Below are positions 8,086-16,305 of a stretch of DNA of 64,000 nt, in pieces. The position numbers and the translations under genes were made by a program. Source of the stretch: Candidatus Pantoea deserta (lineage in GTDB: Bacteria; Pseudomonadota; Gammaproteobacteria; Enterobacterales; Enterobacteriaceae). The notes beneath the pieces are model-generated. The model ran no database searches. It saw nothing but the letters and a program-made list of their open reading frames with translations, and was not told the origin of the DNA. Position 1 is the first letter of the stretch, and each line of letters starts with the position of its first letter. The stretch spans positions 310,001-374,000 of the forward strand of contig NZ_RMVG01000002.1 of NCBI RefSeq assembly GCF_003813865.1, given 5' to 3'.

Positions 8086-8119
8086 CGCCTTTACTGACGG
8101 GCAGCTTTGCTGCCCGCTG

Positions 8120-9274
8120 TCACACTGCGGCGGTGATGCGCCACGCCTGCGCCAGCATGTCGCGCATCTGCTGCCGACTATAGCTTATCAGCGAATTTTT
8201 GCTGTTAGCGCGCGCCAGAATCCACTCCACCTCTTCGCTGTTCAGCGTCTGCGTCTCCTGCCAGAAGGGCGTAATCGCCTGCTGCTGAAGCCATGCTTTC
8301 AGAAAGCGCGCGGGCTGGGCGTCCTGTGTGCCGAACAGCTGCTGTTGCAGCGTCTGCATGAGCTGCTGTTGCTCCGGCTGGCTGCTTTCCGCCAGCAGAT
8401 CAAGGAAGGGGAACAGCAGACGACCGCAGACCTCGCCGTGATGAAAGGGCTTAATCGCGCCCAGCTCGCCCGCGATACCGTGGATAACCCCCAGACCGGC
8501 GCTGCTCAGACAGACGCCGCCAAGCCAGGAGGCCATCATCATTGCCTCACGCGCCGCATCGCCCTGAGCATCGTCGCGGTTAAGCGCGGGCCAGGCCTGC
8601 ACAAACTGGCGCAGTCCGGTCAGCGCCAGCTGCTGCGTAAACAGCGTGCCTTTGCTGGAGAGGTAAGCCTCAAACAAATGGGTAAAGGCGTCAATGCCGC
8701 AGGTGACCAGCACGCTGTCCGGCGCGCCTTTCAGCAGGTCAGCATCCAGAATCGCCACCTGCGGCACAAAGACCGGATGGCGCAGCGAGGCCTTGACCTT
8801 GATATCGTGCTGGTCGGTCACCACCGCATTTTGCGTTGCCTCGCTGCCGGTGCCGGCGGTAGTCGGCACGGCGATTAGCGGCAGCGTTACGGCCTGCACC
8901 GGCGTGTCGCCGACTTTTTCCAGATAGCGTGCGGTGGGAAGCGGGTGCTGCATCATGGCGCTGAAGGCTTTGGCCGCATCCAGCACGCTCCCGCCGCCGA
9001 TCGCCACGACGCGATCGACATGACCGCGCCAGCGTGTGACCCAGGCATCAATCTCAGCTGGTGAGGCTTCATGTGCGACGATTTCATATCCAATAATGAG
9101 ATCGTTTAATTCAGCTTTCAGACGCGCATAAACCGGCCCGTTCAGGAAGGAACGGCCGCAAAACAGCAGCGTAGGCTGAGTGTCGGCGCGCAGCAGCGGC
9201 AATAGCTGGCTGATGCTGCCGCGTCCAGACAGGGTTCGTTGATTACTGTACAGCTCGCTCAGGTTCTCACTCAC
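8120..9274 (-). CDS. iron-containing alcohol dehydrogenase family protein
   Basis: A 384-residue group III (Fe-dependent) dehydrogenase. The N-terminal NAD(P)-binding domain has AIGGGSVLDAAKA (about residues 92-104), followed by PTTAGTGSEAT. The helical metal domain supplies ligands in CGIDAFTHLFEAY (Asp and His near 195), GVIHGIAGELGAI (His near 264) and HHGEVCG (His near 278). The substrate is probably an alcohol, glycerol or sugar-derived polyol. It starts at GTG with GAGG eight bases upstream. It is divergent from gntT, and the 289-base space between them carries GntR-type operators, which suggests use in sugar-acid metabolism. Confidence 0.85.
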   Translation of the reverse strand: MSENLSELYSNQRTLSGRGSISQLLPLLRADTQPTLLFCGRSFLNGPVYARLKAELNDLIIGYEIVAHEASPAEIDAWVTRWRGHVDRVVAIGGGSVLDAAKAFSAMMQHPLPTARYLEKVGDTPVQAVTLPLIAVPTTAGTGSEATQNAVVTDQHDIKVKASLRHPVFVPQVAILDADLLKGAPDSVLVTCGIDAFTHLFEAYLSSKGTLFTQQLALTGLRQFVQAWPALNRDDAQGDAAREAMMMASWLGGVCLSSAGLGVIHGIAGELGAIKPFHHGEVCGRLLFPFLDLLAESSQPEQQQLMQTLQQQLFGTQDAQPARFLKAWLQQQAITPFWQETQTLNSEEVEWILARANSKNSLISYSRQQMRDMLAQAWRITAAV

Positions 9275-9423
9275 CGCAACATCCTCAGGTTAAAAGAGAA
9301 AACAGGAGTGTAGCGAAAACCGCAGCGCAGGCGGCAGCGAACTTTCCGATTGCTCAGGAGGGAAAAGTTGATCACCTTCGCAAAACAGAAATTCAACCTT
9401 TGCGGGGAGGTGTTTTCACCACG

Positions 9424-9439
9424 ATGTTACCCTTAACAT
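9424..9439 (+). promoter_or_regulatory. GntR operator, copy 1
   Basis: ATGTTA-CCCT-TAACAT is a perfect 6-4-6 palindrome of the type bound by the gluconate repressor GntR (consensus recalled as ATGTTA-N4-TAACAT). It lies 125 bases before the gntT start. Confidence 0.75.
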
Positions 9440-9453
9440 GTTACTGGTAACAG
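9438..9453 (+). promoter_or_regulatory. GntR operator, copy 2
   Basis: ATGTTA-CTGG-TAACAG matches the same palindrome except for the last base. Its first two bases are the last two of copy 1, so the two operators abut. The half-site TGTTACC recurs at about 9468. Confidence 0.7.
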
Positions 9454-9563
9454 GTTGTGTCTGACTGTTACCTCGTTTTCCCGTGCCGTACCCGACGTCC
9501 GTCAGGACCTATGATAACAACACGCTGCTGGCCGCTGGCCGGTCTGCAAGGTGGAGAAAACCT

Positions 9564-10880
9564 ATGCCATTACTTATTGTGGCGATCGGGGTAGCGTTAC
9601 TGCTGCTGCTGATGATTCGCTTCAAACTCAATGGATTTATCGCGCTGATTCTGGTGGCGCTGGTGGTCGGCATGATGCAGGGCATGCCGGTGAATAAAGT
9701 GATCCTTTCTATTAAAAACGGCGTCGGCGGCACGCTCGGCAGCCTGGCGCTGATCATGGGATTCGGCGCCATGCTCGGCAAACTGCTGGCTGACTGCGGC
9801 GGCGCGCAGCGTATCGCGACTACGCTGATCGATAAATTCGGCAAGCAGTATATTCAGTGGGCGCTGGTGCTGACCGGCTTTACCGTTGGCTTCGCCCTGT
9901 TCTATGAAGTGGGATTCGTCCTGATGCTGCCGCTGGTGTTCAGTATTGCCGCCTCGGCGCGCGTGCCGCTGCTCTATGTTGGCGTCCCGATGGCGGCCGC
10001 GCTGTCTGTTACCCACGGTTTTCTGCCGCCGCACCCAGGCCCGACGGCGATCGCCACCCTGTTTAACGCCGATATGGGCAAAACCCTGCTCTGGGGCACG
10101 CTGCTTGGTATCCCGACGGTGATCCTCGCCGGGCCGGTCTATGCCCGCTTCCTGAAAAGCATCGATAAACCGATTCCTGAAGGGCTGTACAACCCGAAAA
10201 CCTTTACGGAAGCGGAGATGCCGGGCTTCGGCGTTAGCGTCTGGACCGCGCTGGTGCCGGTGGTGCTGATGGCGCTGCGCGCGCTGGCGGAAATGGCGCT
10301 GCCGAAAGGGCATGCGCTGCTGCCTTACGCCGAGTTTTTTGGCGATCCGGTGATGGCGACGCTGATTGCGGTGCTGATTGCTATCTTTACCTTCGGCCTG
10401 AATCGCGGACGCAGCATGGATGAGGTGATGGGCACCATTACCGACTCAATTAAAATTATCGCCATGATGCTGCTGATCATCGGCGGCGGCGGGGCGTTCA
10501 AACAGGTACTGGTGGACAGCGGCGTAGACAAATATATCGCCTCGATGATGCAGGAGAGCAACGTTTCACCGATCTTTATGGCCTGGTCGATTGCCGCGGT
10601 ACTGCGTATCGCGCTCGGCTCCGCCACCGTGGCGGCCATTACCGCTGGCGGGATTGTCGCCCCCTTGATCGTCAGCAGCGGCGCCAGTCCGGAGCTGATG
10701 GTGATTGCGGTGGGTTCAGGCAGCGTGATCTTCTCTCACGTCAACGATCCCGGCTTCTGGCTGTTCAAAGAGTATTTCAACCTGACGATTGGCGAGACTA
10801 TTCGCTCCTGGTCCGCGCTGGAAACCATTATTTCAGTGTGCGGCCTAATCGGCTGTATGCTGCTCTCTTATGCGATCTAG
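9564..10880 (+). CDS. gntT: high-affinity gluconate permease GntT (GntP family)
   Basis: A 438-residue inner-membrane gluconate/H+ symporter with the same length and near-identical sequence to E. coli GntT. Examples are GVGGTLGSLALIMGFGAMLG, GGAQRIATTLI, THGFLPPHPGPTAIA, LIIGGGGAFKQVLVDSG and IFSHVNDPGFWLFKEYFNL. It has about a dozen membrane segments. The frame is open from 9483, but ATG at 9564 (MPLLIVAIG) is the family start and has GTGGAG seven bases upstream. The two GntR palindromes upstream predict induction by gluconate. No gluconate kinase gene is nearby. A GC hairpin without T tract (10889-10907) follows. Confidence 0.95.
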   Translation: MPLLIVAIGVALLLLLMIRFKLNGFIALILVALVVGMMQGMPVNKVILSIKNGVGGTLGSLALIMGFGAMLGKLLADCGGAQRIATTLIDKFGKQYIQWALVLTGFTVGFALFYEVGFVLMLPLVFSIAASARVPLLYVGVPMAAALSVTHGFLPPHPGPTAIATLFNADMGKTLLWGTLLGIPTVILAGPVYARFLKSIDKPIPEGLYNPKTFTEAEMPGFGVSVWTALVPVVLMALRALAEMALPKGHALLPYAEFFGDPVMATLIAVLIAIFTFGLNRGRSMDEVMGTITDSIKIIAMMLLIIGGGGAFKQVLVDSGVDKYIASMMQESNVSPIFMAWSIAAVLRIALGSATVAAITAGGIVAPLIVSSGASPELMVIAVGSGSVIFSHVNDPGFWLFKEYFNLTIGETIRSWSALETIISVCGLIGCMLLSYAI

Positions 10881-10914
10881 GTGATGTCGCCGGGCGCAGC
10901 GCCCGGCGTCAGCG

Positions 10915-11997
10915 TTAGCTGGTCAGCGCGCGAAACGCGGCCAGCTCCTTTTCGGGCATGCCCGCCTGCTTCGCGGCCAGGCAGATTTGCTGCCAGCTGA
11001 TGGCGTCCAGCGGGATGCCCTCACGCGCGCGCGCCGCGCGATTCGCCTCTTCCCATTCGCCGGGGACCTGAATTGGCTCGCTGCCGCTCTGCGGCGAGCG
11101 CTTCACCCACGCCAGAAAAGCCTCTGCTTCTTCCTGCATCGCGGGCGCATTAAAGGCGTCGGGGTTAAGGATAAGGGTCGTCATGCAGTTATAAATCGCA
11201 TCGTGACTGCTCTGCACCGTCGCATCATGGGTGGTGCGTCCGCCGGAAAGCGCGCCGCCGAGAATTTCGCACATCGTCGCCAGCGCATAGCCTTTATGCA
11301 GGCCAAAGGGCAGCAGCGAGCCGTAGGGCGCTTCGTGCATGACGGCGGGCTGAACGGTGGGTCTGCCCTGATGATCGATAAGGTAGCCCGGCGGCACCTC
11401 GCTACCCTTATTGTAGGCCACGCGGGTTTTGCCGAAGGCAATGCCGCTGGTGGCGAAATCAAGCAGCAGGGGCGTGGCGTTACGCCGCGGGAAGATGGCG
11501 CAGAACGGATTGGTGCCGAAACGGCGATCGCTGCCGCCGAACGGCGCTACCATGGGATCGCCCATCACGTTGACGAAGTGAAAGGAGATAAACCCTGCCG
11601 CCGCGCACTGCTCGGCCCAGTGGCCTATGCGGCCGATATGGTGAGAGTGGTGGAGGCCGACGGCGGCAATGCCTGACTGGCGCGCGCGCTCAATGCCCTG
11701 CTGCATCGCCTCAAAGGCGGCGACCTGACCGAAACCAGAGCGAGCGTGAAAGGTCAGCACCGCGCCGGCGTCTTTTTCCAGCACAGGATGCTGATTGAGC
11801 TGCAAATGCCCCTGCGAAAACGACGCCATATAGCTGGGGATCATGCCGACGCCGTGGGAATCATGGCCAGCCAGGTTGGCAGCGACCAGATGATCGGCCA
11901 CCAGACGCGCCTCGCTCGCTTCGCTGCCCGCGTGCAGCCAGATGGCCTGGACAAACGCATGCAGTTTTTCGGCGTTGATACGATAAAGTTGACTCAC
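10915..11997 (-). CDS. hcxB: hydroxycarboxylate dehydrogenase B (YbiC), malate/lactate dehydrogenase-like family
   Basis: A 360-residue NAD(P)-dependent 2-hydroxyacid dehydrogenase of the Ldh2/MDH2 family, which is not of Rossmann type. Family marks are NLAGHDSHGVGMIPSY (about 40-56), LHHSHHIGRIGHWAEQCAAAGF with the catalytic His region (about 115-137), FGTNPFCAIFPR, and HKGYALATMCEILGGALSGG (about 230-250). It aligns end to end with E. coli YbiC/HcxB, which acts on 2-oxoacids such as 2-oxoglutarate and phenylpyruvate. GTG start with GAGGAAG upstream. It is convergent with gntT, with 34 bases between the stops. Confidence 0.88.
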   Translation of the reverse strand: MSQLYRINAEKLHAFVQAIWLHAGSEASEARLVADHLVAANLAGHDSHGVGMIPSYMASFSQGHLQLNQHPVLEKDAGAVLTFHARSGFGQVAAFEAMQQGIERARQSGIAAVGLHHSHHIGRIGHWAEQCAAAGFISFHFVNVMGDPMVAPFGGSDRRFGTNPFCAIFPRRNATPLLLDFATSGIAFGKTRVAYNKGSEVPPGYLIDHQGRPTVQPAVMHEAPYGSLLPFGLHKGYALATMCEILGGALSGGRTTHDATVQSSHDAIYNCMTTLILNPDAFNAPAMQEEAEAFLAWVKRSPQSGSEPIQVPGEWEEANRAARAREGIPLDAISWQQICLAAKQAGMPEKELAAFRALTS

Positions 11998-12108
11998 CTG
12001 CGCTTCCTCTTTTTATGGGTACATCGCATCCTGCGACCAAAAACAGGTAACGGCAAGTGATGGTTGCAATAACGGAAAAGGGCCACAAAGGGTGGCCCAG
12101 AGCGCAGG

Positions 12109-12354
12109 TTAATGTGGCTGTTCGAAGCCGGCTTTCACCATTTGTTCGCGTAGCGCACGCGTAATCTCACGGTTGCCGCCGGTGACAGGATAAATGACGT
12201 TGTTAACGACATCGTCGAGGTAATGCTCATCAAACTCCTGCATGGTGAGCTGCGTACCGCCTTCATCGTTGATAGCGAAGGAACCTTTAATATGATCGCC
12301 AGCGTTTTTCGCTTTTAGGCTGTAGCGTCCCATACTGGTATTTATCGTGCTCAT
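12109..12354 (-). CDS. small protein of unknown function (81 residues)
   Basis: I do not recognise this protein. It is hydrophilic and mixed-charge, without a signal peptide, membrane segment or Cys. It opens with a Ser/Thr/Asn-rich strand-like segment (MSTINTSMGRYSLKAK), has an acidic middle (EFDEHYLDDVV) and a Lys/Arg-containing end (REITRALREQMVKAG). A strong ribosome-binding site (AAGGAG, six bases before ATG) and normal codon use argue that it is translated. It is a single gene with a 112-base gap to hcxB. Confidence 0.7.
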   Translation of the reverse strand: MSTINTSMGRYSLKAKNAGDHIKGSFAINDEGGTQLTMQEFDEHYLDDVVNNVIYPVTGGNREITRALREQMVKAGFEQPH

Positions 12355-12615
12355 ACAGTCTCCTTATTACTCATCTGACATTCAAATTCGCAGAGGCCTG
12401 CCTTTGCCGCAAAAAGTTTAGCGGGAGAAGAGAGTGGAAACGAAGCGCAAAGCGGTGAAAAAAGCAGCGAATGCGACCGGTATCGCAGAAATAAAACAGA
12501 TTTTTCTGGAAAGGGAACTTAGGCCGGAAGGACGGCGGCAGGCTCCGGCAAAAACGCAGCGATAAGCTATACTCTTATCCTGAAACGTTTTTTTTACTGG
12601 CAAAGGAACAAGGAT

Positions 12616-12699
12616 ATGAAAATAATTTTGTGGATTATCGCCATCATTTTCATCGTAGGGTTACTGACGCTGACAGGGGTGTTTAAGTTAATTTTCTGA
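12616..12699 (+). CDS. yohP: YohP-like 27-residue membrane protein
   Basis: The ORF encodes MKIILWIIAIIFIVGLLTL followed by TGVFKLIF, one transmembrane helix with almost no soluble part. It differs only conservatively from E. coli YohP as I recall it (same length, MKIILW start, TGVFK-IF end). YohP is a small inner-membrane protein of unknown function whose targeting to the membrane has been studied. AAGGA lies a few bases upstream and a hairpin terminator follows eight bases after the stop, so it forms its own transcription unit between two minus-strand small genes. Gene finders with a length cut-off will miss it. Confidence 0.85.
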   Translation: MKIILWIIAIIFIVGLLTLTGVFKLIF

Positions 12700-12707
12700 A
12701 TCAACGC

Positions 12708-12735
12708 GGGCACCTCTCAGGTGCCCCTGTTATTT
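12708..12735 (+). terminator. terminator after yohP
   Basis: GGGCACCT, loop CTC, AGGTGCCC is followed by CTGTTATTT, an 8-bp stem with an imperfect T tract. It overlaps the 3' end of the convergent zinc-ribbon gene. Confidence 0.6.
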
Positions 12736-12929
12736 GTGTTCTTCTTCATTTGCGACACCAGACAGCGTGCAATGGGATCAAGCGGCGTATTCGGCAACAG
12801 ATCCCGCGCGGTCAGGCGCTTATTGCAGTTGGCGCAGCGAGCGCCATGAAAGCTGGCTTCTGATGAAGGATCATGAGTAAAGGTAAACTTTGCGCTGCCG
12901 CAGGCGGTACAGCGAATTTTCATCACCAT
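12717..12929 (-). CDS. small zinc-ribbon protein
   Basis: A 70-residue protein with two CxxC knuckles, CTACGS (about residue 7) and CANCNKRL (about 34-41), separated by about 25 residues including SFHGAR. This is a typical zinc ribbon. The C-terminal part (TPLDPIARCLVSQMKKN) may be helical and holds a fifth Cys. ATG at 12929 (MVMKIRC) is preferred over an upstream TTG because AAGGAG lies eight bases before it. A short inverted repeat, 12973-12991, stands just upstream. The function is unknown; DNA or RNA binding is possible but not shown. Confidence 0.75.
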   Translation of the reverse strand: MVMKIRCTACGSAKFTFTHDPSSEASFHGARCANCNKRLTARDLLPNTPLDPIARCLVSQMKKNTNNRGT

Positions 12930-13299
12930 GTAATGCTCTCCTTGCCCGGAAACGAACAAGGGCCATTCTAACAAATATCTTCTGGATATTTATCAAAAAT
13001 CCTAAACAATTAATGCGCGTTATCTTTCGGGGTTTCTGTTTAAATTTTTATTAATAACATTCGGTTATTGTTATTTTGGGTGATGGTGCAGGCGCTGTCA
13101 CGCCAGAAGTCACCGAAAGCCGGGCGGCGCTCAGCGAGCCGGTTTCCGGATAGCCCCGTTTTCCTGTCCCGTTTTAACAACGTTTCGCTTTACGCCTCCA
13201 TACTTTGTCGCCGTAAAGAGAAGGTTTTGTTACGCATGGCGCGCGGTTCGCTCCCGTTCGGCCGGTCGGCTTAGCGCCACTTTATACAGGAAAACAGTT
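12930..13299. other. intergenic region between zinc-ribbon gene and pagP
   Basis: These 370 bases hold divergent promoters. The part 12973-13080 is AT-rich and includes the inverted repeat above and TGTTTA-AATTT-TTATTA at 13037-13053, a poor match to the PhoP box (second half 4 of 6). The part nearest pagP is GC-richer and without a recognisable element; the small open frame 13068-13274 has no ribosome-binding site. Confidence 0.3.
12973..12991. promoter_or_regulatory. inverted repeat upstream of the zinc-ribbon gene
   Basis: AAATATC-TTCTG-GATATTT has perfect 7-base arms, 43 bases before the start codon. It could be an operator; the binding protein is unknown. Confidence 0.35.
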
Positions 13300-13872
13300 G
13301 TGAATCGGTACTCTCTGCGCGGCGCCGCCGCTCTCTGCGCGGCGCTGCTTTTTTCAGGCTCCCTTTATGCGGCCACCGTTGCGCAAGGGCTAAAAGAGGG
13401 CTGGAACACCTTCAGCAACAATGCGCAGCAGACCTGGGAACAGCCGCAAAACCGGGACTTTTACCTGCCGGCCATCACCTGGCATAACCGCTGGACCTAC
13501 GACGACGATCACATCGACCGTTATAATGAACGGCCCTGGGGAGCCGGCGGGGGGATTTCGCGCTATGACGAAAAGGGCAACTGGCACGGTCTCTATCTGA
13601 TGGCCTTTAAGGATTCGTATAACAAATGGGAGCCTTTTACCGGTTATGGCTGGGAAGCCACCTGGCGTCCGCTAAGCGACGAGCGCTTTCACCTGGGAGC
13701 GGGCTACACGGCGGGGGTAACGGCGCGCCATAACTGGAAATATATCCCTGTTCCTGCCCTGTTGCCGCTGGCTTCGCTAGGATATGGCCCGGTTAACTTT
13801 CAGATGACTTATATTCCAGGGACTTACAACAACGGGAACGTCTATTTTGCCTGGCTGAGGGTGGCGTTTTGA
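13300..13872 (+). CDS. pagP: lipid A palmitoyltransferase PagP
   Basis: A 190-residue outer-membrane enzyme with signal peptide (to about SLYA, residue 24) and an eight-stranded barrel. It transfers palmitate from phospholipid to lipid A. The catalytic residues of E. coli PagP are all visible: the His in [11 protein letters not shown] and the Asp-Ser pair in [10 protein letters not shown]. The sequence ends in aromatic Phe as expected for a beta-barrel (YFAWLRVAF). It starts at GTG with AGG nine bases upstream. As in E. coli it stands directly before cspE. A convincing PhoP box was not found. Confidence 0.93.
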   Translation: MNRYSLRGAAALCAALLFSGSLYAATVAQGLKEGWNTFSNNAQQTWEQPQNRDFYLPAITWHNRWTYDDDHIDRYNERPWGAGGGISRYDEKGNWHGLYLMAFKDSYNKWEPFTGYGWEATWRPLSDERFHLGAGYTAGVTARHNWKYIPVPALLPLASLGYGPVNFQMTYIPGTYNNGNVYFAWLRVAF

Positions 13873-13945
13873 TTCTGCTGCGCGGCAAGAAAGGGTGGCA
13901 AAGGCAAAAAAAGGTGAAATTTATCACTTTTTATTCAATTGCCGC

Positions 13946-13974
13946 TGGACAAATGTCACCGCAATTGCTGTACT
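13946..13974 (+). promoter_or_regulatory. candidate cspE promoter
   Basis: TGGACA (13946-13951) and TGTACT (13969-13974) are separated by 17 bases, matching the sigma-70 consensus at 5 of 6 and 4 of 6. Transcription would start near 13981 and give a leader of about 40 bases. GGTGA-AATTTA-TCACT at 13913-13928, just upstream, resembles a CRP half-site pair (8 of 10). Confidence 0.45.
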
Positions 13975-14022
13975 AGACGCCGACACAGTTTAGTGTCCAT
14001 TTTTCATGTAAAGGTAATATAG

Positions 14023-14232
14023 ATGTCCAAGATCAAAGGTAACGTTAAGTGGTTTAATGAATCTAAAGGATTCGGTTTCATTACTCCAGAAGATGGCAGC
14101 AAAGACGTGTTCGTACACTTCTCTGCTATCCAGAGCAACGGTTTCAAAACTCTGGCTGAAGGTCAGCGCGTTGAGTTTGAAATCACCGAAGGTGCCAAAG
14201 GCCCATCTGCTGCTAACGTTATCAGCCTGTAA
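14023..14232 (+). CDS. cspE: cold-shock-family RNA chaperone CspE
   Basis: A 69-residue five-stranded OB fold with RNP1 (KGFGFI) and RNP2 (VFVHF) nucleic-acid-binding motifs. It is virtually identical to E. coli CspE ([20 protein letters not shown] at the start, [10 protein letters not shown] at the end). CspE binds and melts RNA and acts as an antiterminator. Position next to pagP supports CspE rather than CspC. In E. coli crcB follows; here an acetyltransferase does. A strong bidirectional terminator stands 18 bases after the stop. Confidence 0.95.
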   Translation: MSKIKGNVKWFNESKGFGFITPEDGSKDVFVHFSAIQSNGFKTLAEGQRVEFEITEGAKGPSAANVISL

Positions 14233-14250
14233 GTTAACAGTCAGAATTTC

Positions 14251-14278
14251 AAAAACCCGCCGCATGGCGGGTTTTTTT
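14251..14278 (+). terminator. intrinsic terminator of cspE
   Basis: AAAAACCCGCC, loop GCAT, GGCGGGTTTTTTT is a textbook Rho-independent terminator and works in both directions. Confidence 0.9.
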
Positions 14279-14456
14279 ATGGCTGCTGCACCCCCCCTTC
14301 ATCTCCAGCTTCTTCGTCCTGCGCTTAATCAACTAAGATCTGCGGACCCAGTCACACAAAAGACTGGTAACATTATTATAACAACTCTTACTTGCAGCTT
14401 TTTTCCTGCCGACGCTATATAACAGAGCGGCAGCACTATCTTCTTGAGGAGGCAGG

Positions 14457-14888
14457 ATGAATATACGTCAGGCACAGGCGAAAGACAGTTTTGCGCTGAG
14501 CGCGCTACTGGCGGAATTAGGCTATGGCGGAACCGAAAGCTTTATCGACAAGCGCCTGGCTCAGCTCAGCCAGGATCCCGACGAAATGCTACTGGTCGCC
14601 GAGCACGGCACGCAGGTGCTGGGATTTCTGTCGATGCATTTTATCCCCCAGCTGGCGCTGGCAGGGGATTTTGCCCGTATCAGCTACTTCTGCATCGCCG
14701 AGGGCGAGCGCAGCAAAGGGGTGGGACAACAGCTTCTCCAGCATGCTGAAGCCATGGCGTCCCAGCGCGGCTGCGATCGCATGGAAGTGCACTGCCATGC
14801 GTCACGGCTTAAGGCTAACCAGTTCTATACGCGCGAAGGCTATGTGGAGTCGCCGCGTTACCATACTAAAAATCTGCATTCAGCGTAA
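14457..14888 (+). CDS. GNAT family N-acetyltransferase
   Basis: The 143-residue protein is a single GNAT domain. It starts with NIRQAQAKD, has the acetyl-CoA pyrophosphate-binding region RSKGVGQQLLQHAE (motif A, about residues 83-97), and ends with LKANQFYTREGYVESPRYHTKNL (motif B, about 115-138). The substrate is unknown. The ribosome-binding site GAGGAGG is strong. Its last 23 bases overlap the 3' end of the convergent MocR-type regulator gene. Confidence 0.85.
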   Translation: MNIRQAQAKDSFALSALLAELGYGGTESFIDKRLAQLSQDPDEMLLVAEHGTQVLGFLSMHFIPQLALAGDFARISYFCIAEGERSKGVGQQLLQHAEAMASQRGCDRMEVHCHASRLKANQFYTREGYVESPRYHTKNLHSA

Positions 14889-16221
14889 CGTCGCGGCCGG
14901 AAGCAATCGCCAGCGCGCTGGCTATCATTTCCAGCTGGTCATCCTGCATACAGGCGATACTGACGCGAATAAACTGCGCAGGTCCCAGGCGACAGCGCTC
15001 GCCAGGCAGCACGGCGATGCCGCGCGCCGCAAGGGTAATCATCGCATACTGCTCTGACGCGACCGGTATGCAAAGGCTTAATCCGTCGCGCAGGGGCAGA
15101 GTTAATCCACGCGCCGCCAGCGCCGCCAGCATTTTCTCACGACGCTGACGGTAAACGGCGCGCGCCGCCGCAATTTTCTGCTGCGTCTGCGCATCCTCAA
15201 GCAGCCAGGCGACGCTGTCCTGTAACAGCCGGCTGGTCCAGCTGACGCCGAAATTACGCCACGCCTGAATACGCTTCACCATCTCCGCCGTCGCGGACAG
15301 CACGGCCAGACGCAGATCGGGACCGTAGGCTTTAGAGAAAGAGCGTACGTGCAGAGTGCGCTCCGGAAACGCGTTGCCGAGACTCCAGGCAGGCGTTGAA
15401 GAGAGATCGCCAATGCCGTCGTCTTCGACGATCAGCGTGGTGCTCTGCGCCAGCACCGTCGCCAGCGCCGCCTGACGGGCCGCGCTGACGCTGTTGCCGG
15501 TCGCCGAGTGGGTGCGCGGCTGGTAGATCACCATAACGGGCGAGCGTTGCAGCAGCTGGGCAAGAACAGCAGGCAGCGGTCCTTCGCTATCGCAGGCCAA
15601 GGGTAAGATCTCCGCGCCTACATTATCCAGCATATCAAGCAGACGCGTCGCGGTAGGATCCTCGATAACCACGCGGTCGCCGGGCGACACCAGCGTCTGC
15701 ACCACCAGATTCATCGCATCGAAGCCGCCGTCCGTAGCCAGAAAGGCTTCGGCGGGATAGGGCCAGCGCGGTTGAATCGCGGCGAGCAGCGGCGCTGAAA
15801 TCGCCTCGCGAAAATAGCTGTTGAGATGAGGCGACTTCAGCGCCGCCTGAAGGGCGGGTTGCAGATCGGGCAGCAGAGCGGGATCCGGCGACGCCATCGC
15901 CAGATCGGCGCGAATGTTATCGCCGTAGTTGCCGATTTTTTCAAAACGAATCGGGCGCGGCATCACGGTATTGCCGGAAACCCAGACGCCGCCGCGTCCT
16001 TTACCCGCCAGAACTTTCCTTTTTTTTAGCTGCGCCCAGGCCGCTGACACGGTGGCAGGGCTGACGCCCAGCTTCTCCGCCAGCTCGCGCACCGCGGGCA
16101 TCTGCATGCCCACGGCGATTTTGCCCTCGCGGATCAGCGTGGACGCTGCCAGCGCGATGCCTTTCACCGAGGTATCCGTTATCCGATCGCACAGCCAGTC
16201 GAGAACGTTTTTTTTCGTCAT
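14866..16221 (-). CDS. MocR-type transcriptional regulator (GntR HTH plus aminotransferase-like domain)
   Basis: The 451-residue protein has an N-terminal winged helix of GntR type (about residues 15-80: MPAVRELAEKLGVSPATVSAAWAQL) fused to a fold-type I aminotransferase domain (about 105-440). The PLP-binding lysine lies in VRSFSKAYGPDLRLA and the cofactor Asp region in LIVEDDGIGDL. MocR proteins use a PLP-aldimine as effector sensor and usually control the divergent neighbour, here the operon starting at 16352. Paired repeats between the two genes fit this. It probably responds to an amino compound; target and effector are inferred. Confidence 0.9.
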   Translation of the reverse strand: MTKKNVLDWLCDRITDTSVKGIALAASTLIREGKIAVGMQMPAVRELAEKLGVSPATVSAAWAQLKKRKVLAGKGRGGVWVSGNTVMPRPIRFEKIGNYGDNIRADLAMASPDPALLPDLQPALQAALKSPHLNSYFREAISAPLLAAIQPRWPYPAEAFLATDGGFDAMNLVVQTLVSPGDRVVIEDPTATRLLDMLDNVGAEILPLACDSEGPLPAVLAQLLQRSPVMVIYQPRTHSATGNSVSAARQAALATVLAQSTTLIVEDDGIGDLSSTPAWSLGNAFPERTLHVRSFSKAYGPDLRLAVLSATAEMVKRIQAWRNFGVSWTSRLLQDSVAWLLEDAQTQQKIAAARAVYRQRREKMLAALAARGLTLPLRDGLSLCIPVASEQYAMITLAARGIAVLPGERCRLGPAQFIRVSIACMQDDQLEMIASALAIASGRDVTLNADF

Positions 16222-16232
16222 AAGAAAAAACT

Positions 16233-16262
16233 TTGTTCAGTAACAAATTAATGATTGTTCAG
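16233..16262. promoter_or_regulatory. direct repeat, candidate MocR operator
   Basis: TTGTTCAG occurs at 16233-16240 and again at 16255-16262, a period of 22 bases or two helical turns, 12 bases in front of the regulator start. Two-turn direct repeats are a known MocR operator layout. Confidence 0.5.
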
Positions 16263-16282
16263 CTAAGTATTCCCGAATTAGT

Positions 16283-16305
16283 ATCAAATTCAAGCACAAT
16301 TTGAT
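16283..16305. promoter_or_regulatory. perfect inverted repeat in the divergent promoter
   Basis: ATCAAATT-CAAGCAC-AATTTGAT has 8-base perfect arms and a 7-base spacer, located between the direct repeats and the operon start. It is a likely operator of the MocR protein or overlaps the operon promoter. Confidence 0.5.

Noticed and set aside
13037..13053. PhoP-box-like sequence upstream of pagP
   Set aside because: Only the first half fits (TGTTTA); the second half matches 4 of 6 and the distance to the gene is about 250 bases.
13068..13274. 68-codon open frame upstream of pagP
   Set aside because: No ribosome-binding site and no recognisable protein; it lies in the pagP promoter region.
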